A DNA stretch of 29,166 nucleotides, taken from NCBI GenBank assembly GCA_026713285.1, contig JAPOOT010000166.1, forward strand, positions 1-29,166, in the 5' to 3' direction. The notes under the pieces are model-generated. The model had not been told where the DNA came from, made no database searches, and saw only the letters and a program-made list of their open reading frames with translations. Below are positions 1-8,222 of the stretch, one piece after another. The first letter of the stretch is position 1. Every line of letters starts with the position of its first letter. The position numbers and the translations under genes were made by a program. This stretch comes from Gemmatimonadota bacterium. GTDB lineage: Bacteria > JAAXHH01.

Positions 1-580
1 CGTCCCCTTTCTATCCGGATTCGGCGTGGACGTGGACGATCCGCTGCGGGAGGACCTGTCGGAACCTGTCGCCGCGATCGGACTGCTCAGGGAAGCCGGT
101 ATCCAGATGATCAACGCCACCATGGGAAGCCCCTATTACAACCCCCATGTGGGCCGGCCCGCAGAAAGATCGCCGGTGGACGGCTACGATGCCCCGGAAC
201 ATCCCCTCTTCGGCGTCGCGCGGCACTTCCGTGCGGTTGCCGCGCTCTGCCGGGCGCATCCGGGACTCAATATCGTGGGGACCGGGTACAGCTGGCTTCA
301 GAAATACATGGTCAACGCGGGTGCGGCGAATATCCGGGATAACAGGGTGACCATCATGGGATCGGGCCGGGGCGCGTTGGCCTATCCCGATTTCGCGAAG
401 GACGTGGCCGAGCACGGCGAGATGATCCGCAAGAAGAGTTGTATTACCGTCAGTTACTGTACGGCCCTGATGCGCGGCAAGCACAACGAACTCGGCCAGT
501 TTGCCGTAGGATGCGTTCCCCGGGACAAGATCTACGCGGACATCTACAAGGAGATGCTGGATACGGCGCCTGAACCATAA
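1..580 (+). CDS. NADH:flavin oxidoreductase / old yellow enzyme-like protein, 3' part
   Basis: This is the C-terminal part of a larger gene; the reading frame is open from base 2 and ends at TAA 578-580. The sequence looks like the second half of an FMN-binding TIM barrel of the old yellow enzyme/2,4-dienoyl-CoA reductase family. There is a strand with NIVGTGYSWLQ, then an IMGSGRGALAYPDFAKDV segment, which corresponds to the family's phosphate-binding G-x-GR and 'adPdla' region. Members transfer hydride from NAD(P)H through FMN to activated alkenes or related substrates in the cytoplasm. The tail has cysteines in a C-x5-C-x18-C arrangement rather than the usual iron-sulfur cluster spacing. 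It stops soon afterwards, so the extra flavodoxin-like NADPH domain of dienoyl-CoA reductases is absent. The next gene probably starts just before or after this stop. The family is fairly clear; the substrate is unknown. Confidence 0.72.
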   Translation, partial: VPFLSGFGVDVDDPLREDLSEPVAAIGLLREAGIQMINATMGSPYYNPHVGRPAERSPVDGYDAPEHPLFGVARHFRAVAALCRAHPGLNIVGTGYSWLQKYMVNAGAANIRDNRVTIMGSGRGALAYPDFAKDVAEHGEMIRKKSCITVSYCTALMRGKHNELGQFAVGCVPRDKIYADIYKEMLDTAPEP

Positions 581-683
581 AGTCAGTGATCTCCCGGCCG
601 GCCGGGACCGCCAGACGGTAACGCTCAGGGCGGCCGGCATCGGCCTCCTTCTGTCGGGCGTAATCGGGTTCGGCACGCAGTAC

Positions 684-2540
684 ATGGCAGATCGCGGCGG
701 ATACGACTTCATGCTGTTCGCCCACCTGCCCTCCGGCTTTCTGATTCCGTTTTTCGCGCTCGTACTGATTCCCAACCTCATCTGCCGGGCCTGCTGCCCG
801 GGACGGGCGTTGACCCGCACCGAAATCCTCACGGTATTCGCCATGGGCTGGGCGGCGTCCATGATGCCCGACCTTGGCGTGTCCCGGTACATGGTCTCCG
901 CCATCGCGGCGCCTGCTTACTTCGCCTCTCCGGAGAACCGGTGGGATGAACTCATCCTGCCCCACCTGCCCCAATGGGTCTACCTGAGCGACTATGAATC
1001 GGCGCGCAGGTTCTACGAAGGAATTCAGCCGGGACAGCAGATCCCCTGGTCGGTCTGGCTGACCCCCGTCTTCTGGTGGCTTTGCCTCTTCGCCGCGCTT
1101 CTGCTGATCGGCGCCTGTATCGTGGTGATCTTCCGCAGGCAGTGGATGGAGTACGAACGCCTGCGATTCCCCATGGCGGAAGCGGCCCTGCGGCTCATCG
1201 GGGAATCCGGCGGGGATCAGAACCGGGATCGACCAGGACTCCCGCGCAACCGCCTCTTCCTGGCGGGGCTCCTGCTGGCCTTTTCCGCCATCGCCTGGAA
1301 CTGTGCGGCCTACTGGGGCGCCCTGCCCATGCTGCCCATTCATCCGGGGGCGCTGGTCACCCTGGAAATCGCACCCTACTTCCCCGGTATCCCGCTGTAC
1401 TTGAATCTCTACGCGCTTTCCTTCGCCTTCTTCGCGCCCGCGGAGATCCTCTTCAGTCTCTGGTTCTTCCAGCTGTTCGGCGTGCTGGAGCAGGGACTGC
1501 TGAGCCGGCTGGGCATGTTCTCGACGAGCGGCAGCGTGGTCCAGGGCGGATTGACCGGCATGCAATTCATGGGCGGCGTGGTCGTCTTCGCGGCCTGGCT
1601 GGTCTGGACGGCGAGGAGGCACCTGGCTACGGTGTGGCGCGCGGCATGGCATCCCGTCCGGGACGAGGACGAGGCGCGGGAACTGTTCTCCTACCGGTGG
1701 GCGCTCGCCGGACTGGCCGGTGGATCGGTTTTCGCCGTTCTATGGCTGTACAGCGCCGGACTCTCCATACTCGTGGGTGTGCTGTTTCTCGCCGTCATGT
1801 TCACTTTCTACCTGGTGCTGGCCAGGGTGGTCGCCGAATCGGGGCTTGTCATGGCGGAGCTCACCGTAAAACCCAATTACTTCACGGTCGGAATGATCGG
1901 AACGGCGTCCCTTTCCATGCGGGACATCAACGTGTTGGGCATGGCCAACGGATTCGCGCGGAACTGGCGGACATTCACGATGGTCGGATTCTCCCACATC
2001 GCGTGGTTGAAGACCAGCATGGAAGGCCGGTGTCGCGGCCTGTTCGGCTGTATATGCCTGGCGATAGGCGTCAGCGCCGTCCTGTCGGTCGTCACCCTGG
2101 TCCATTCAGCTCACATGGCAGGCGCCAACAACCTGTATACCCAGCCCGGCGGCCTGGGCACGTTCTTCTTCGGACGCACCATCGTCTGGGCGACGAATGC
2201 GTCTCAGATCGGGGCCCTTGAAGCCCTGTTCCTGCTGTCGGGCATGCTGATCAACGGCCTGGTCATCGCGGGCCGGGTCTTATTCACCTGGTGGCCCTTA
2301 CACCCGGTCGGCATGGCCGTCGGCGACGTCGGCGGCGTGGTGAGGAACGCCTTTCTGCCGATTTTCCTCGCGTGGCTGCTGCAGATCGTCTTGATTCGTA
2401 TCGGCGGCGTGCGGATGTATCGTGCCGCGCAGCCGTTCTTCACGGGAGTGATCGTCGGGGTTCTCATGGGCGTCGCCCTTTCGCTGGTGGTCGACGCGGT
2501 TTTCTTCCCCGGGACGCCCCACAGGACGGAGTGGTATTGA
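684..2540 (+). CDS. Large multi-pass membrane protein (DUF6785/DUF6784-like)
   Basis: This is a 618-residue, highly hydrophobic protein with about a dozen or more predicted membrane segments. An FYEGIQPGQQIPW segment is followed by a membrane helix and FRRQWMEYERLRFPM. I associate that arrangement with the DUF6785/DUF6784 proteins of uncultured bacteria, which resemble oligopeptide-type transporters, but transport is an inference. The listed start is the first ATG. It is doubtful, because the frame stays open upstream and from about 615 encodes what looks like the first membrane helix (residues TVTLRAAGIGLLLSGVIGFG). No ATG, GTG or TTG lies between the in-frame stop at 507 and 684. CTG 570 or ATA 561 (the latter just after AAGGAG at 548-553) are the possible true starts, overlapping the preceding gene. 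The ceramidase-like gene follows within 50 bases, so the two are probably co-transcribed. Confidence 0.75.
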   Translation: MADRGGYDFMLFAHLPSGFLIPFFALVLIPNLICRACCPGRALTRTEILTVFAMGWAASMMPDLGVSRYMVSAIAAPAYFASPENRWDELILPHLPQWVYLSDYESARRFYEGIQPGQQIPWSVWLTPVFWWLCLFAALLLIGACIVVIFRRQWMEYERLRFPMAEAALRLIGESGGDQNRDRPGLPRNRLFLAGLLLAFSAIAWNCAAYWGALPMLPIHPGALVTLEIAPYFPGIPLYLNLYALSFAFFAPAEILFSLWFFQLFGVLEQGLLSRLGMFSTSGSVVQGGLTGMQFMGGVVVFAAWLVWTARRHLATVWRAAWHPVRDEDEARELFSYRWALAGLAGGSVFAVLWLYSAGLSILVGVLFLAVMFTFYLVLARVVAESGLVMAELTVKPNYFTVGMIGTASLSMRDINVLGMANGFARNWRTFTMVGFSHIAWLKTSMEGRCRGLFGCICLAIGVSAVLSVVTLVHSAHMAGANNLYTQPGGLGTFFFGRTIVWATNASQIGALEALFLLSGMLINGLVIAGRVLFTWWPLHPVGMAVGDVGGVVRNAFLPIFLAWLLQIVLIRIGGVRMYRAAQPFFTGVIVGVLMGVALSLVVDAVFFPGTPHRTEWY

Positions 2541-2586
2541 TGTATGCATCGTGTTCGCGTCGCAAAAGCAACTTACGGGAGGTCTG

Positions 2587-3864
2587 ATGAGCGAACTGGT
2601 TCCGGCGGGCGTGTCCGAAGTCGACGTAACCCCGGTTTTCCCGGTGCGTTTGAGCGGTTACGGCGCGCGGCGGAAAGAAACGGCGAAGATCAAGTCGACG
2701 CTGTATGCCCGTGCCCTGGCCATCGGCGCGGAGCGGCCGGTTCTGCTGCTGGTCCTGGAGAATTGCGGCGTGACCGAATCCATAACGGAGTCCGTCGCAA
2801 AGGAACTGGGCAGGCAGGCTGGGATTGACCGGGAACGCATCGTCCTGTGCTACACCCACACCCACAACGCCCCCATGCTGTCCGGCGCGGCCCCCATGCT
2901 GTTCGGCACGGAGATCCCGCCCGCGCACCAGCGGCATATCGACCGCTATACAGCTGAAGTGAAGGAACGCCTGGTGGAAGCCGGGCTGCGTGCGTTGTCG
3001 GAACGTAGGCCGGCCAGGTTGACCTACAGTGAAGGACACGTCGGGTTCGCGGTGAATCGACGCGCGCAGATCGGACCCGTGGATCACGTGATGCCCATGT
3101 TACGGGTCGATGATCCGGACGGCGGCCTGCGCGCGGTCTGGGTCAGCTATGCCTGTCATTGTACGACGTTCGGTCCCGCGGACAACTTCATGTGCGGCGA
3201 CTGGGCGGGATTCGCGTCTGAGCATATCAGTCGAAGGCACCCGGGCGCCGTCGCCCTGGTCACCATCGGGTGCGCCGGTAATGCGAATCCCTTTCCGCGC
3301 ACGGGCTTATCACATTCCCGCCGCCATGGAGGGGATGTCGCGTTGGAAGTGGATCGGCTGCTGGGGATACCCGCCCGGCCCCTTCCCGACCGGATCAGAT
3401 GCCGCCTGGTCCACGCCTCGCTGCCCTATGACACTATCCCCTCCCGGAAGGACTGGCTGGCCACGGCGGAGGAACAGGGTGCGGCGGGCTATCATGCCCG
3501 GCAGTGGATCGCTCGGATGGACCGCGGCGAGGAAGTCCCCGCGGCACTCGATTACCCGGTCCAGGGCTGGTCGTTCGGTGATGAACTCGCCATCGTCTTC
3601 CTGTCCGGGGAGGTGGTCGCGGACTATGCCGCCAGGCTGCGGCGTATGTACGATCCCGCGAAGATCTGGATCGGCGCTTACGCGAATGACTTCCCCGGCT
3701 ACATTCCGTCCCGGCGGATATGGAAGGAGGGTGGGTACGAAGGCGGTGACGCCACGGTATACTTCGGATTGCCCAACCGCTTCACGGATGAAGTGGAAGA
3801 GCACGTGATCGAGGGGGTGCAGCGTGTCATCCCCGAAACCTACAGACGGCCCCGGTCCAGGTGA
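2587..3864 (+). CDS. Neutral/alkaline ceramidase N-terminal domain-like protein
   Basis: This is a 425-residue protein resembling the catalytic N-terminal domain of neutral/alkaline non-lysosomal ceramidases, zinc amidohydrolases that cleave the N-acyl bond of ceramides. Visible family features are the opening AGVSEVDVTPVFPVRLSGYG, the zinc-site histidines in YTHTHNAP (H91 and H93), a second YACHC segment with H191, and a following GDWAG. It lacks the C-terminal immunoglobulin-like domain of full ceramidases, as many short bacterial relatives do. No convincing signal peptide is seen, so a cytoplasmic location and a small amide substrate are possible. The ATG at 2587 was chosen because GGGAGG sits just ahead of it (2577-2582). 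A GTG at 2551 would add 12 residues. It follows the membrane protein closely, suggesting import and hydrolysis of a common substrate (inference). Confidence 0.8.
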   Translation: MSELVPAGVSEVDVTPVFPVRLSGYGARRKETAKIKSTLYARALAIGAERPVLLLVLENCGVTESITESVAKELGRQAGIDRERIVLCYTHTHNAPMLSGAAPMLFGTEIPPAHQRHIDRYTAEVKERLVEAGLRALSERRPARLTYSEGHVGFAVNRRAQIGPVDHVMPMLRVDDPDGGLRAVWVSYACHCTTFGPADNFMCGDWAGFASEHISRRHPGAVALVTIGCAGNANPFPRTGLSHSRRHGGDVALEVDRLLGIPARPLPDRIRCRLVHASLPYDTIPSRKDWLATAEEQGAAGYHARQWIARMDRGEEVPAALDYPVQGWSFGDELAIVFLSGEVVADYAARLRRMYDPAKIWIGAYANDFPGYIPSRRIWKEGGYEGGDATVYFGLPNRFTDEVEEHVIEGVQRVIPETYRRPRSR

Positions 3865-3919
3865 ATCCGGGAACGGATACGCCGTAGCCGCCCGGAATCC
3901 CGTGCTTCCCGGATTCGCC
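3860..3919. repeat. Long inverted repeat at the ceramidase-like gene stop
   Basis: The arms at 3863-3873 and 3906-3916 are perfect 11-base reverse complements (GAATCCGGGAA and TTCCCGGATTC). They extend to 14 pairs (3860-3873 with 3906-3919) if one G-T pair is allowed. The loop is 32 bases. The left arm covers the stop codon of the ceramidase-like gene. There is no T-run, so this is not a canonical intrinsic terminator. It lies between two converging genes, where a transcript-end hairpin would be useful. Confidence 0.5.
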
Positions 3920-4025
3920 GCGGCCGGTCGGAACCCCGCGCCTCCCGGCCACGCCGCCGACCTGCATCCCGCGCTTCCCGGTCTATCCGCGGCCGCCTGC
4001 TGAATTCCCACACTTCCCGATAGCG
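3887..4025. repeat. Four degenerate tandem units of about 34 bases in a convergent spacer
   Basis: Four imperfect copies occupy 3887-3922, 3923-3958, 3959-3991 and 3992-4025. Each has a core resembling ATCCCGCGCTTCCCGG followed by a CCGCGGCCG-like end; the fourth copy is the most diverged. They fill nearly all of the gap between the converging ceramidase-like and enolase-superfamily genes. Copy lengths vary and there are no unique spacers, so this is not a CRISPR array. It is probably a decayed minisatellite. Confidence 0.45.
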
Positions 4026-4033
4026 GATAGCAC

Positions 4034-5293
4034 CTAGATCCCCTTCGGCGCCCGCGCTACGGTGGCTTCCCGCCGTGCCAGTTCCGAATGCCTTTTCTCG
4101 AAGGCGGCGCTTTGGTCGTCTTCGATCACCTCGAGATGCACCCCCGATTCAAATCCTGGCAGGTTCCCTTTGTAGAATTCCGGCTGGTAGATGCTCTCGT
4201 CGGTGAATTCCCAGACGCGCTGTTTTCCGGCCAGGCCGGGCCAGACCACGCGGAGGATACGCTTTCTGCTCCGATACCGCTGGACCGGCGTGGGCTCGTC
4301 GTCATCGACGGCGTAGGTTTCGATGGCCTTCTCGTCGACCTCCACCCCCAGGCCGGGCTTGTCGGGCACCGCCATGTACCCGTCCACCACCTCGATCCTT
4401 TCGGTCAACAGGTCGGTTTTCCATAGTTCATGGCAGGTGATGTAGGGCAACTGGGCGTGCGACAGCACCGAACCGATGTGGGCGGCGAAAGTCGTGGTCA
4501 GCCCGGCGCCTACCATCTGAAGCCAGAATGGCTTGTTCAACGCGGCCGCCATGGTGCCCTGCCGTATGGTCCCCGAGACGCCGCCGCCAATCACGAATCC
4601 GTCGCTGACCTCCGCCTGCCACACGTCGTCGCCGAAGTGTTCGACGATGGGCTTCTGGATGCGTTCGCGGAGCATCTGCGCGCCCTTGAAATCTTTCCTC
4701 AGGTAGAAGGGGCTTTCGTACATCCCCACGTTGACTCGCTGGTCGAGTTGCGACAGGATCTGTTCCGCTTTCGCCTGGGTGAGGAGAAACCCGTTGAAAT
4801 CCACGTCGAACCGGTAATCGGCTGGGACGACTTTGCTCACCGCGTCGATCTGGGCGACGATGTCGCGCCAGGGCCGGGCCTTCATCTTGAAGGACGTGTA
4901 GCCGCGTCTGAGGGACTCTTCCGCCTCCTTGACCCAGTCTTCGGGCGCCATGTCGATGTCCCACCACGAAAGGGGACAGCGGTCCTTCAGCTTGTTGCCC
5001 AGCAGGGCGTGCACGGGCACCCCGGCGTCTTTTCCGCACAGGTCGAAGACGGCGATCTGCGGTCCGAACCCGATATCGTCGTCCCACATGATGGTCCAGG
5101 GATCCTTGCCGATCAGTCCGGCGGTATCCGAAGCGCCGTGCCCGTCGGTGACGCTGACCAGGCCGTTGTCGGTCTCCAGCCGGTATACCCACACGCGCTC
5201 GTTATGGGTGTTGGCCCGGGCCATGGCGTGATCGACGTGTGGCGCGTAAAAGGGCACGTTGAGTGCGGTTCGTTCGGCGTGCGTGATCTTCAT
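4034..5293 (-). CDS. Enolase-superfamily protein (mandelate racemase/muconate lactonizing enzyme family)
   Basis: This is a 419-residue enzyme of the enolase superfamily, whose members abstract a proton next to a carboxylate with Mg2+ in a modified TIM barrel. The N-terminal capping domain runs to about residue 120. The barrel then shows the K-x-K motif at 136-138 (SFKMKARPW), a metal-ligand aspartate in DVDFN (D165) and a glutamate in YESPF (E193). A histidine in TFAAHIGS (H272) may be the second catalytic base of the mandelate racemase subgroup. The third metal ligand is less obvious. The start at 5293 is supported by AAGGAGG just upstream on this strand; the open frame continues far upstream but there runs antisense to the SDR gene. 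It is divergent from the SDR gene, so both may act in one sugar-acid or related pathway. The substrate cannot be told from sequence. Confidence 0.85.
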   Translation of the reverse strand: MKITHAERTALNVPFYAPHVDHAMARANTHNERVWVYRLETDNGLVSVTDGHGASDTAGLIGKDPWTIMWDDDIGFGPQIAVFDLCGKDAGVPVHALLGNKLKDRCPLSWWDIDMAPEDWVKEAEESLRRGYTSFKMKARPWRDIVAQIDAVSKVVPADYRFDVDFNGFLLTQAKAEQILSQLDQRVNVGMYESPFYLRKDFKGAQMLRERIQKPIVEHFGDDVWQAEVSDGFVIGGGVSGTIRQGTMAAALNKPFWLQMVGAGLTTTFAAHIGSVLSHAQLPYITCHELWKTDLLTERIEVVDGYMAVPDKPGLGVEVDEKAIETYAVDDDEPTPVQRYRSRKRILRVVWPGLAGKQRVWEFTDESIYQPEFYKGNLPGFESGVHLEVIEDDQSAAFEKRHSELARREATVARAPKGI

Positions 5294-5338
5294 GGGATCC
5301 TCCTTCGTTGGTAAGGGACTGGACCGGCGTGAAATGTA

Positions 5339-5368
5339 TATATCTAAGGCTGGTGCCCAAAAAGGCAA
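5339..5368 (-). promoter_or_regulatory. Weak candidate promoter for the enolase-superfamily gene
   Basis: On the minus strand a TTGCCT -35-like box (5363-5368) and a GATATA -10-like box (5339-5344) are separated by 18 bases, about 45 bases before the ATG. The -10 match is poor; the location in a divergent intergenic region is the main support. Confidence 0.3.
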
Positions 5369-5401
5369 TCCATTTATGGTCTCGCGTCTTAAACACTTGC
5401 C

Positions 5402-5430
5402 TTGCCACTTTTTTGCGATCTGTATATAAT
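5402..5430 (+). promoter_or_regulatory. Sigma70-type promoter for the SDR gene
   Basis: TTGCCA (5402-5407) and a perfect TATAAT (5425-5430) are separated by exactly 17 bases. Transcription would begin near 5437, about 43 bases ahead of the TTG start of the SDR gene. The unit would include the DUF423 and MlrC-like genes downstream. Confidence 0.7.
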
Positions 5431-5479
5431 CAATCCAGGACCATTTCCAATCGCATCCCAGGCAACCCCAGAGGAAAAC

Positions 5480-6256
5480 TTGAAACTCGAAAATCGGGTC
5501 GCTATCGTCACGGGCGGCAGTTCCGGTATAGGTCGGGGTATATCCATCGAACTGGCCGGGGAGGGGGCCCGCGTAGTAGTCTGCGACCTCGTCGAGCGGC
5601 CCAGGCCGGGCAAGTACCACGATCGGGACGTGACGACGCCTACCGTGGAAGCATTGCGCGCGATGGGATCGGAGGCGCTTTTCGTACAGACCGACGTGTC
5701 GGACGAGGCGGCGGTCGGCCGCCTGGTAGGGCGGACGCTGGAGACCTTCGGCGGCCTGGACATCCTGGTCAACAACGCGGGTATTTTCGAACCCGGGGAC
5801 AGCCAGACGACCCCTGTAGACACCTGGGACCGCATCATGGGCATCAACCTGCGGGCCCTGTTCCTGACCACGCGCGCCGCCGTGCCCCACCTGAAGGAAT
5901 CCCGCGCGGGGAGGATAATCAACATCGCTTCCGTGCACGCCTTTCACGGCGGAGGCGGACCGGCGTACGCGCCGGCCAAGGCCGGGGTCGTGAATCTCAC
6001 CCGGGATACCGCGGTGGAGCTGGCGTCCCACGGCGTAACGGCCAATACAATTTGTCCGGGCTATATAGAAACGCCCATCCAGGATTACCTGACCCAGGCG
6101 CAGGTCGACGAGGCGCTCGAAAAGACGCCCCTTCCCAGGCTGGGACTGCCGAAGGATATCGGCCGGGCCTGTGTGTTTTTCGCGTCGGACGACGCCGAAT
6201 GGATCACCGGCACGGCCCTGCCCGTGGACGGCGGCTGGCTGGCGCCGATCTGGTAG
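5480..6256 (+). CDS. SDR family NAD(P)-dependent oxidoreductase
   Basis: This is a classical short-chain dehydrogenase/reductase of 258 residues, the usual family length. The Rossmann cofactor motif TGGSSGIG is at residues 11-18, and NNAG follows in the middle. The catalytic set is S151 with the Y163-x3-K167 motif (AYAPAKAG). The C-terminal part has ICPGYIETP and GTALPVDGGW, typical of the FabG-like branch. It would oxidise an alcohol or reduce a ketone with NAD(P)(H) in the cytoplasm. The TTG at 5480 was chosen because it gives the standard N-terminus (MKLENRVAIVTGG) and has GAGG five bases upstream. The open frame extends to 5402, but the promoter boxes occupy that part. It is divergent from an enolase-superfamily gene, a pairing that fits sugar-acid catabolism, although the substrate is not known. 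Confidence 0.9.
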   Translation: MKLENRVAIVTGGSSGIGRGISIELAGEGARVVVCDLVERPRPGKYHDRDVTTPTVEALRAMGSEALFVQTDVSDEAAVGRLVGRTLETFGGLDILVNNAGIFEPGDSQTTPVDTWDRIMGINLRALFLTTRAAVPHLKESRAGRIINIASVHAFHGGGGPAYAPAKAGVVNLTRDTAVELASHGVTANTICPGYIETPIQDYLTQAQVDEALEKTPLPRLGLPKDIGRACVFFASDDAEWITGTALPVDGGWLAPIW

Positions 6257-6312
6257 GGAATCTTGCCAATCGCCGCACCGGATTTGAAGATGCCGCAAGG
6301 CAAAGAACATCC

Positions 6313-6681
6313 ATGGATAAACTATTCGCGATAACCGGAGGCGTCTCGGCGCTCCTGGGCGTGATCTCGGGAGCCTTTGGCGCCCACGGGCTGCGAGACC
6401 GGGTGTCTCCGGAAATGCTGGAGATCTTCGAGACCGCCGTGCGGTACCAGATGTATCACGCCTTCGGCCTGCTCTTCACGGCCTGGGCGGTTTCGCGCTG
6501 GCCGGATGCGATACCATCGTCGGCGGGTTGGGCGTTCATCGCGGGCACGGTGCTGTTTTCAGGCAGCCTTTACGTGCTGAGCCTCGCGGGCGTCCGGTGG
6601 CTCGGCGCGGTGACCCCACTGGGCGGCGTGGCGTTCGTCATCGGCTGGCTTCTCCTCGTCTACGGTATTTACCGGGCCTGA
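6313..6681 (+). CDS. DUF423 family small membrane protein
   Basis: This 122-residue protein has four hydrophobic segments and matches the DUF423 (YgdD-like) family. The signature is visible in order: GAFGAHGL near residue 25, RYQMYHAFGLL near residue 50, LFSGSLYVLSL near residue 80 and a final hydrophobic helix. The family is widespread in bacteria and located in the inner membrane, but its role is not established. The gene starts about 55 bases after the SDR gene and ends 16 bases before the MlrC-like gene, so it is probably part of the same transcript. No good ribosome binding site is visible; the ATG is the only start that gives the complete first helix. Confidence 0.88.
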   Translation: MDKLFAITGGVSALLGVISGAFGAHGLRDRVSPEMLEIFETAVRYQMYHAFGLLFTAWAVSRWPDAIPSSAGWAFIAGTVLFSGSLYVLSLAGVRWLGAVTPLGGVAFVIGWLLLVYGIYRA

Positions 6682-6697
6682 AACGGAACACACGAAT

Positions 6698-8161
6698 ATG
6701 CGCGTAGTAACCGGGATCATAGCACACGAGACCAGCACGTTCACGACCGTGGAAACCACTCGGAAGAATTACCGGGAACGGTACGGCGGCCTGCGCGGAA
6801 GCGAAATCCTCTCGGCGTTCCGAGGCACGAACAAACCCACGGGCGGATTCATCGAAGGCGCCGAAGCACACGGATTCGAGTTGATCCCCACGATCGTGGC
6901 GGAACCCCATCCGAGCGGCCCCACGCCCCGTGCGCTCTTCGATGAAATCATCGACGAGATGCTGGACGGTTTCAGGGACGCGCGGTCTTTCGACGGGGTA
7001 TTGCTCGAACTGCACGGCGCCATGGTGGCCGAGGGAATCGACGATGGCGAAGGATACATCCTCTCCGCCGTGCGGGACCTCGTGGGGGATCTGCCCATCG
7101 TCGGCCAGCTGGACATTCACTCCAACATGACCCCTCTGATGATCGAAAAGGCCGACGTGTTGATCGGCCGGGAGTCCTACCCGGAGGTGGACATGGCGCC
7201 ACGGGGACGGGAATGCGCGGACGTGCTCGTCCGGATCCTGCGCGAGGGACTCCGGCCCACCATGGCCCTGCACCGGATACCCATGACCTGGGGCATGAAC
7301 CAGGTTACGGCCCATGCCCCGATGAAGGAGGCGATCGACTACCTCCACGAAATCGAATCGCGGCCCGGTGTAGTCTGCGGATCGATCGCCACCTGTTTCC
7401 CGCTCGCCGACATACCCCACATGGGCGCGTCGGTGTACATCGTGACGGACAACGACCAGGAACTGGCACAGCGTTATGCGGACGAACTGGGTGGATACCT
7501 TTACGACCGTCGCGCCGACTGGCATTACCATATGCCGTCGACAAAGGAAACCCTGGACCGCGTCCATGAAGAAGGCCTGTTCCCCGTCGTCCTGGCGGAT
7601 CGGAACGACAACACCGGAGGCGGTTCTCCGGGCGACGGCACCGCCATGCTGCGGACGTTCATCCAGGCCGGTCTCGAAGATGCGTGCGTCCTGTACATCG
7701 TCGATCCGGAGGCCGTGGAACAATGCATGGACGCCGGGGTAGGCGCCACGATCACGCTGGACGTCGGGGGAAAGTCATCGCCGTTGCAGGGCGAACCAGT
7801 AACCATGACGGCGGAAGTTCTGGCTCTGTCCGACGGCAGGTTCCGTTACCACGGCCCCATGCTCGCGGGCCTTGAAGGTACGATGGGCCCATCCGCCCAC
7901 ATACGGCAGGAGGGCGTCCACGTCATCCTCGTGAACGATCGCGAGCAGCCTTTCGACACGGCTTTTTCCGAATCCCTGGGCCTGGACCCCCGGGAAATGC
8001 GCTACATCGGCGTCAAGTCCTCCGCCCACTTCAGAGCCGGATTCGAACCGTGGGCGGGCGCAATTCACGTGGTCACAGAGCCGGGCGTACATGACATGGG
8101 TACTTTGACCTTCCATCGGCTGGGCAGGAAGCTTTATCCGCTGGATTCCGGTCGGGACTGA
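6698..8161 (+). CDS. M81 family metallopeptidase (MlrC-like)
   Basis: This 487-residue protein belongs to the MlrC family (peptidase M81), named for the microcystin-degradation enzyme that cleaves small linear peptides. The N-terminus has the family pattern IAHETSTF (H10, E11), followed by LELHGAMV. The GQLDIHSNMT segment (D139, H141) and a later DIPHMGASV histidine are probable zinc ligands. The C-terminal domain ends with GVKSSAHFRAGFEPWAG, the most conserved stretch of that domain. Most M81 proteins occur in bacteria that never meet microcystin, so the likely role is hydrolysis of other peptides or amides. Its placement after the SDR and DUF423 genes suggests a scavenging operon (inference). 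The ATG at 6698 begins exactly at the family N-terminus (MRVVTGIIAHE). Confidence 0.88.
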   Translation: MRVVTGIIAHETSTFTTVETTRKNYRERYGGLRGSEILSAFRGTNKPTGGFIEGAEAHGFELIPTIVAEPHPSGPTPRALFDEIIDEMLDGFRDARSFDGVLLELHGAMVAEGIDDGEGYILSAVRDLVGDLPIVGQLDIHSNMTPLMIEKADVLIGRESYPEVDMAPRGRECADVLVRILREGLRPTMALHRIPMTWGMNQVTAHAPMKEAIDYLHEIESRPGVVCGSIATCFPLADIPHMGASVYIVTDNDQELAQRYADELGGYLYDRRADWHYHMPSTKETLDRVHEEGLFPVVLADRNDNTGGGSPGDGTAMLRTFIQAGLEDACVLYIVDPEAVEQCMDAGVGATITLDVGGKSSPLQGEPVTMTAEVLALSDGRFRYHGPMLAGLEGTMGPSAHIRQEGVHVILVNDREQPFDTAFSESLGLDPREMRYIGVKSSAHFRAGFEPWAGAIHVVTEPGVHDMGTLTFHRLGRKLYPLDSGRD

Positions 8162-8222
8162 TCCACCGATCCTGCCGGACCGGTGTCGATGCTTCGCGGC
8201 CGGGACCTTTAAGAGCCTGAAA

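Noticed and set aside
593..606. Perfect 14-base palindrome CCCGGCCGGCCGGG as a terminator or operator
   Set aside because: No T-run, and it lies in the probable coding start of the membrane protein; GC-rich palindromes are expected by chance here.
450..1652. Minus-strand open frame opposite the membrane protein
   Set aside because: Composition is typical of an antisense shadow and the opposite strand carries clear membrane helices.
3887..4025. CRISPR-like array
   Set aside because: Units are contiguous, degenerate and without unique spacers, and no cas gene is present.
5294..6310. Upstream extension of the minus-strand enolase-superfamily frame to 758 codons
   Set aside because: The extension runs antisense through the SDR gene, and the start at 5293 has an excellent ribosome binding site and the family N-terminus.
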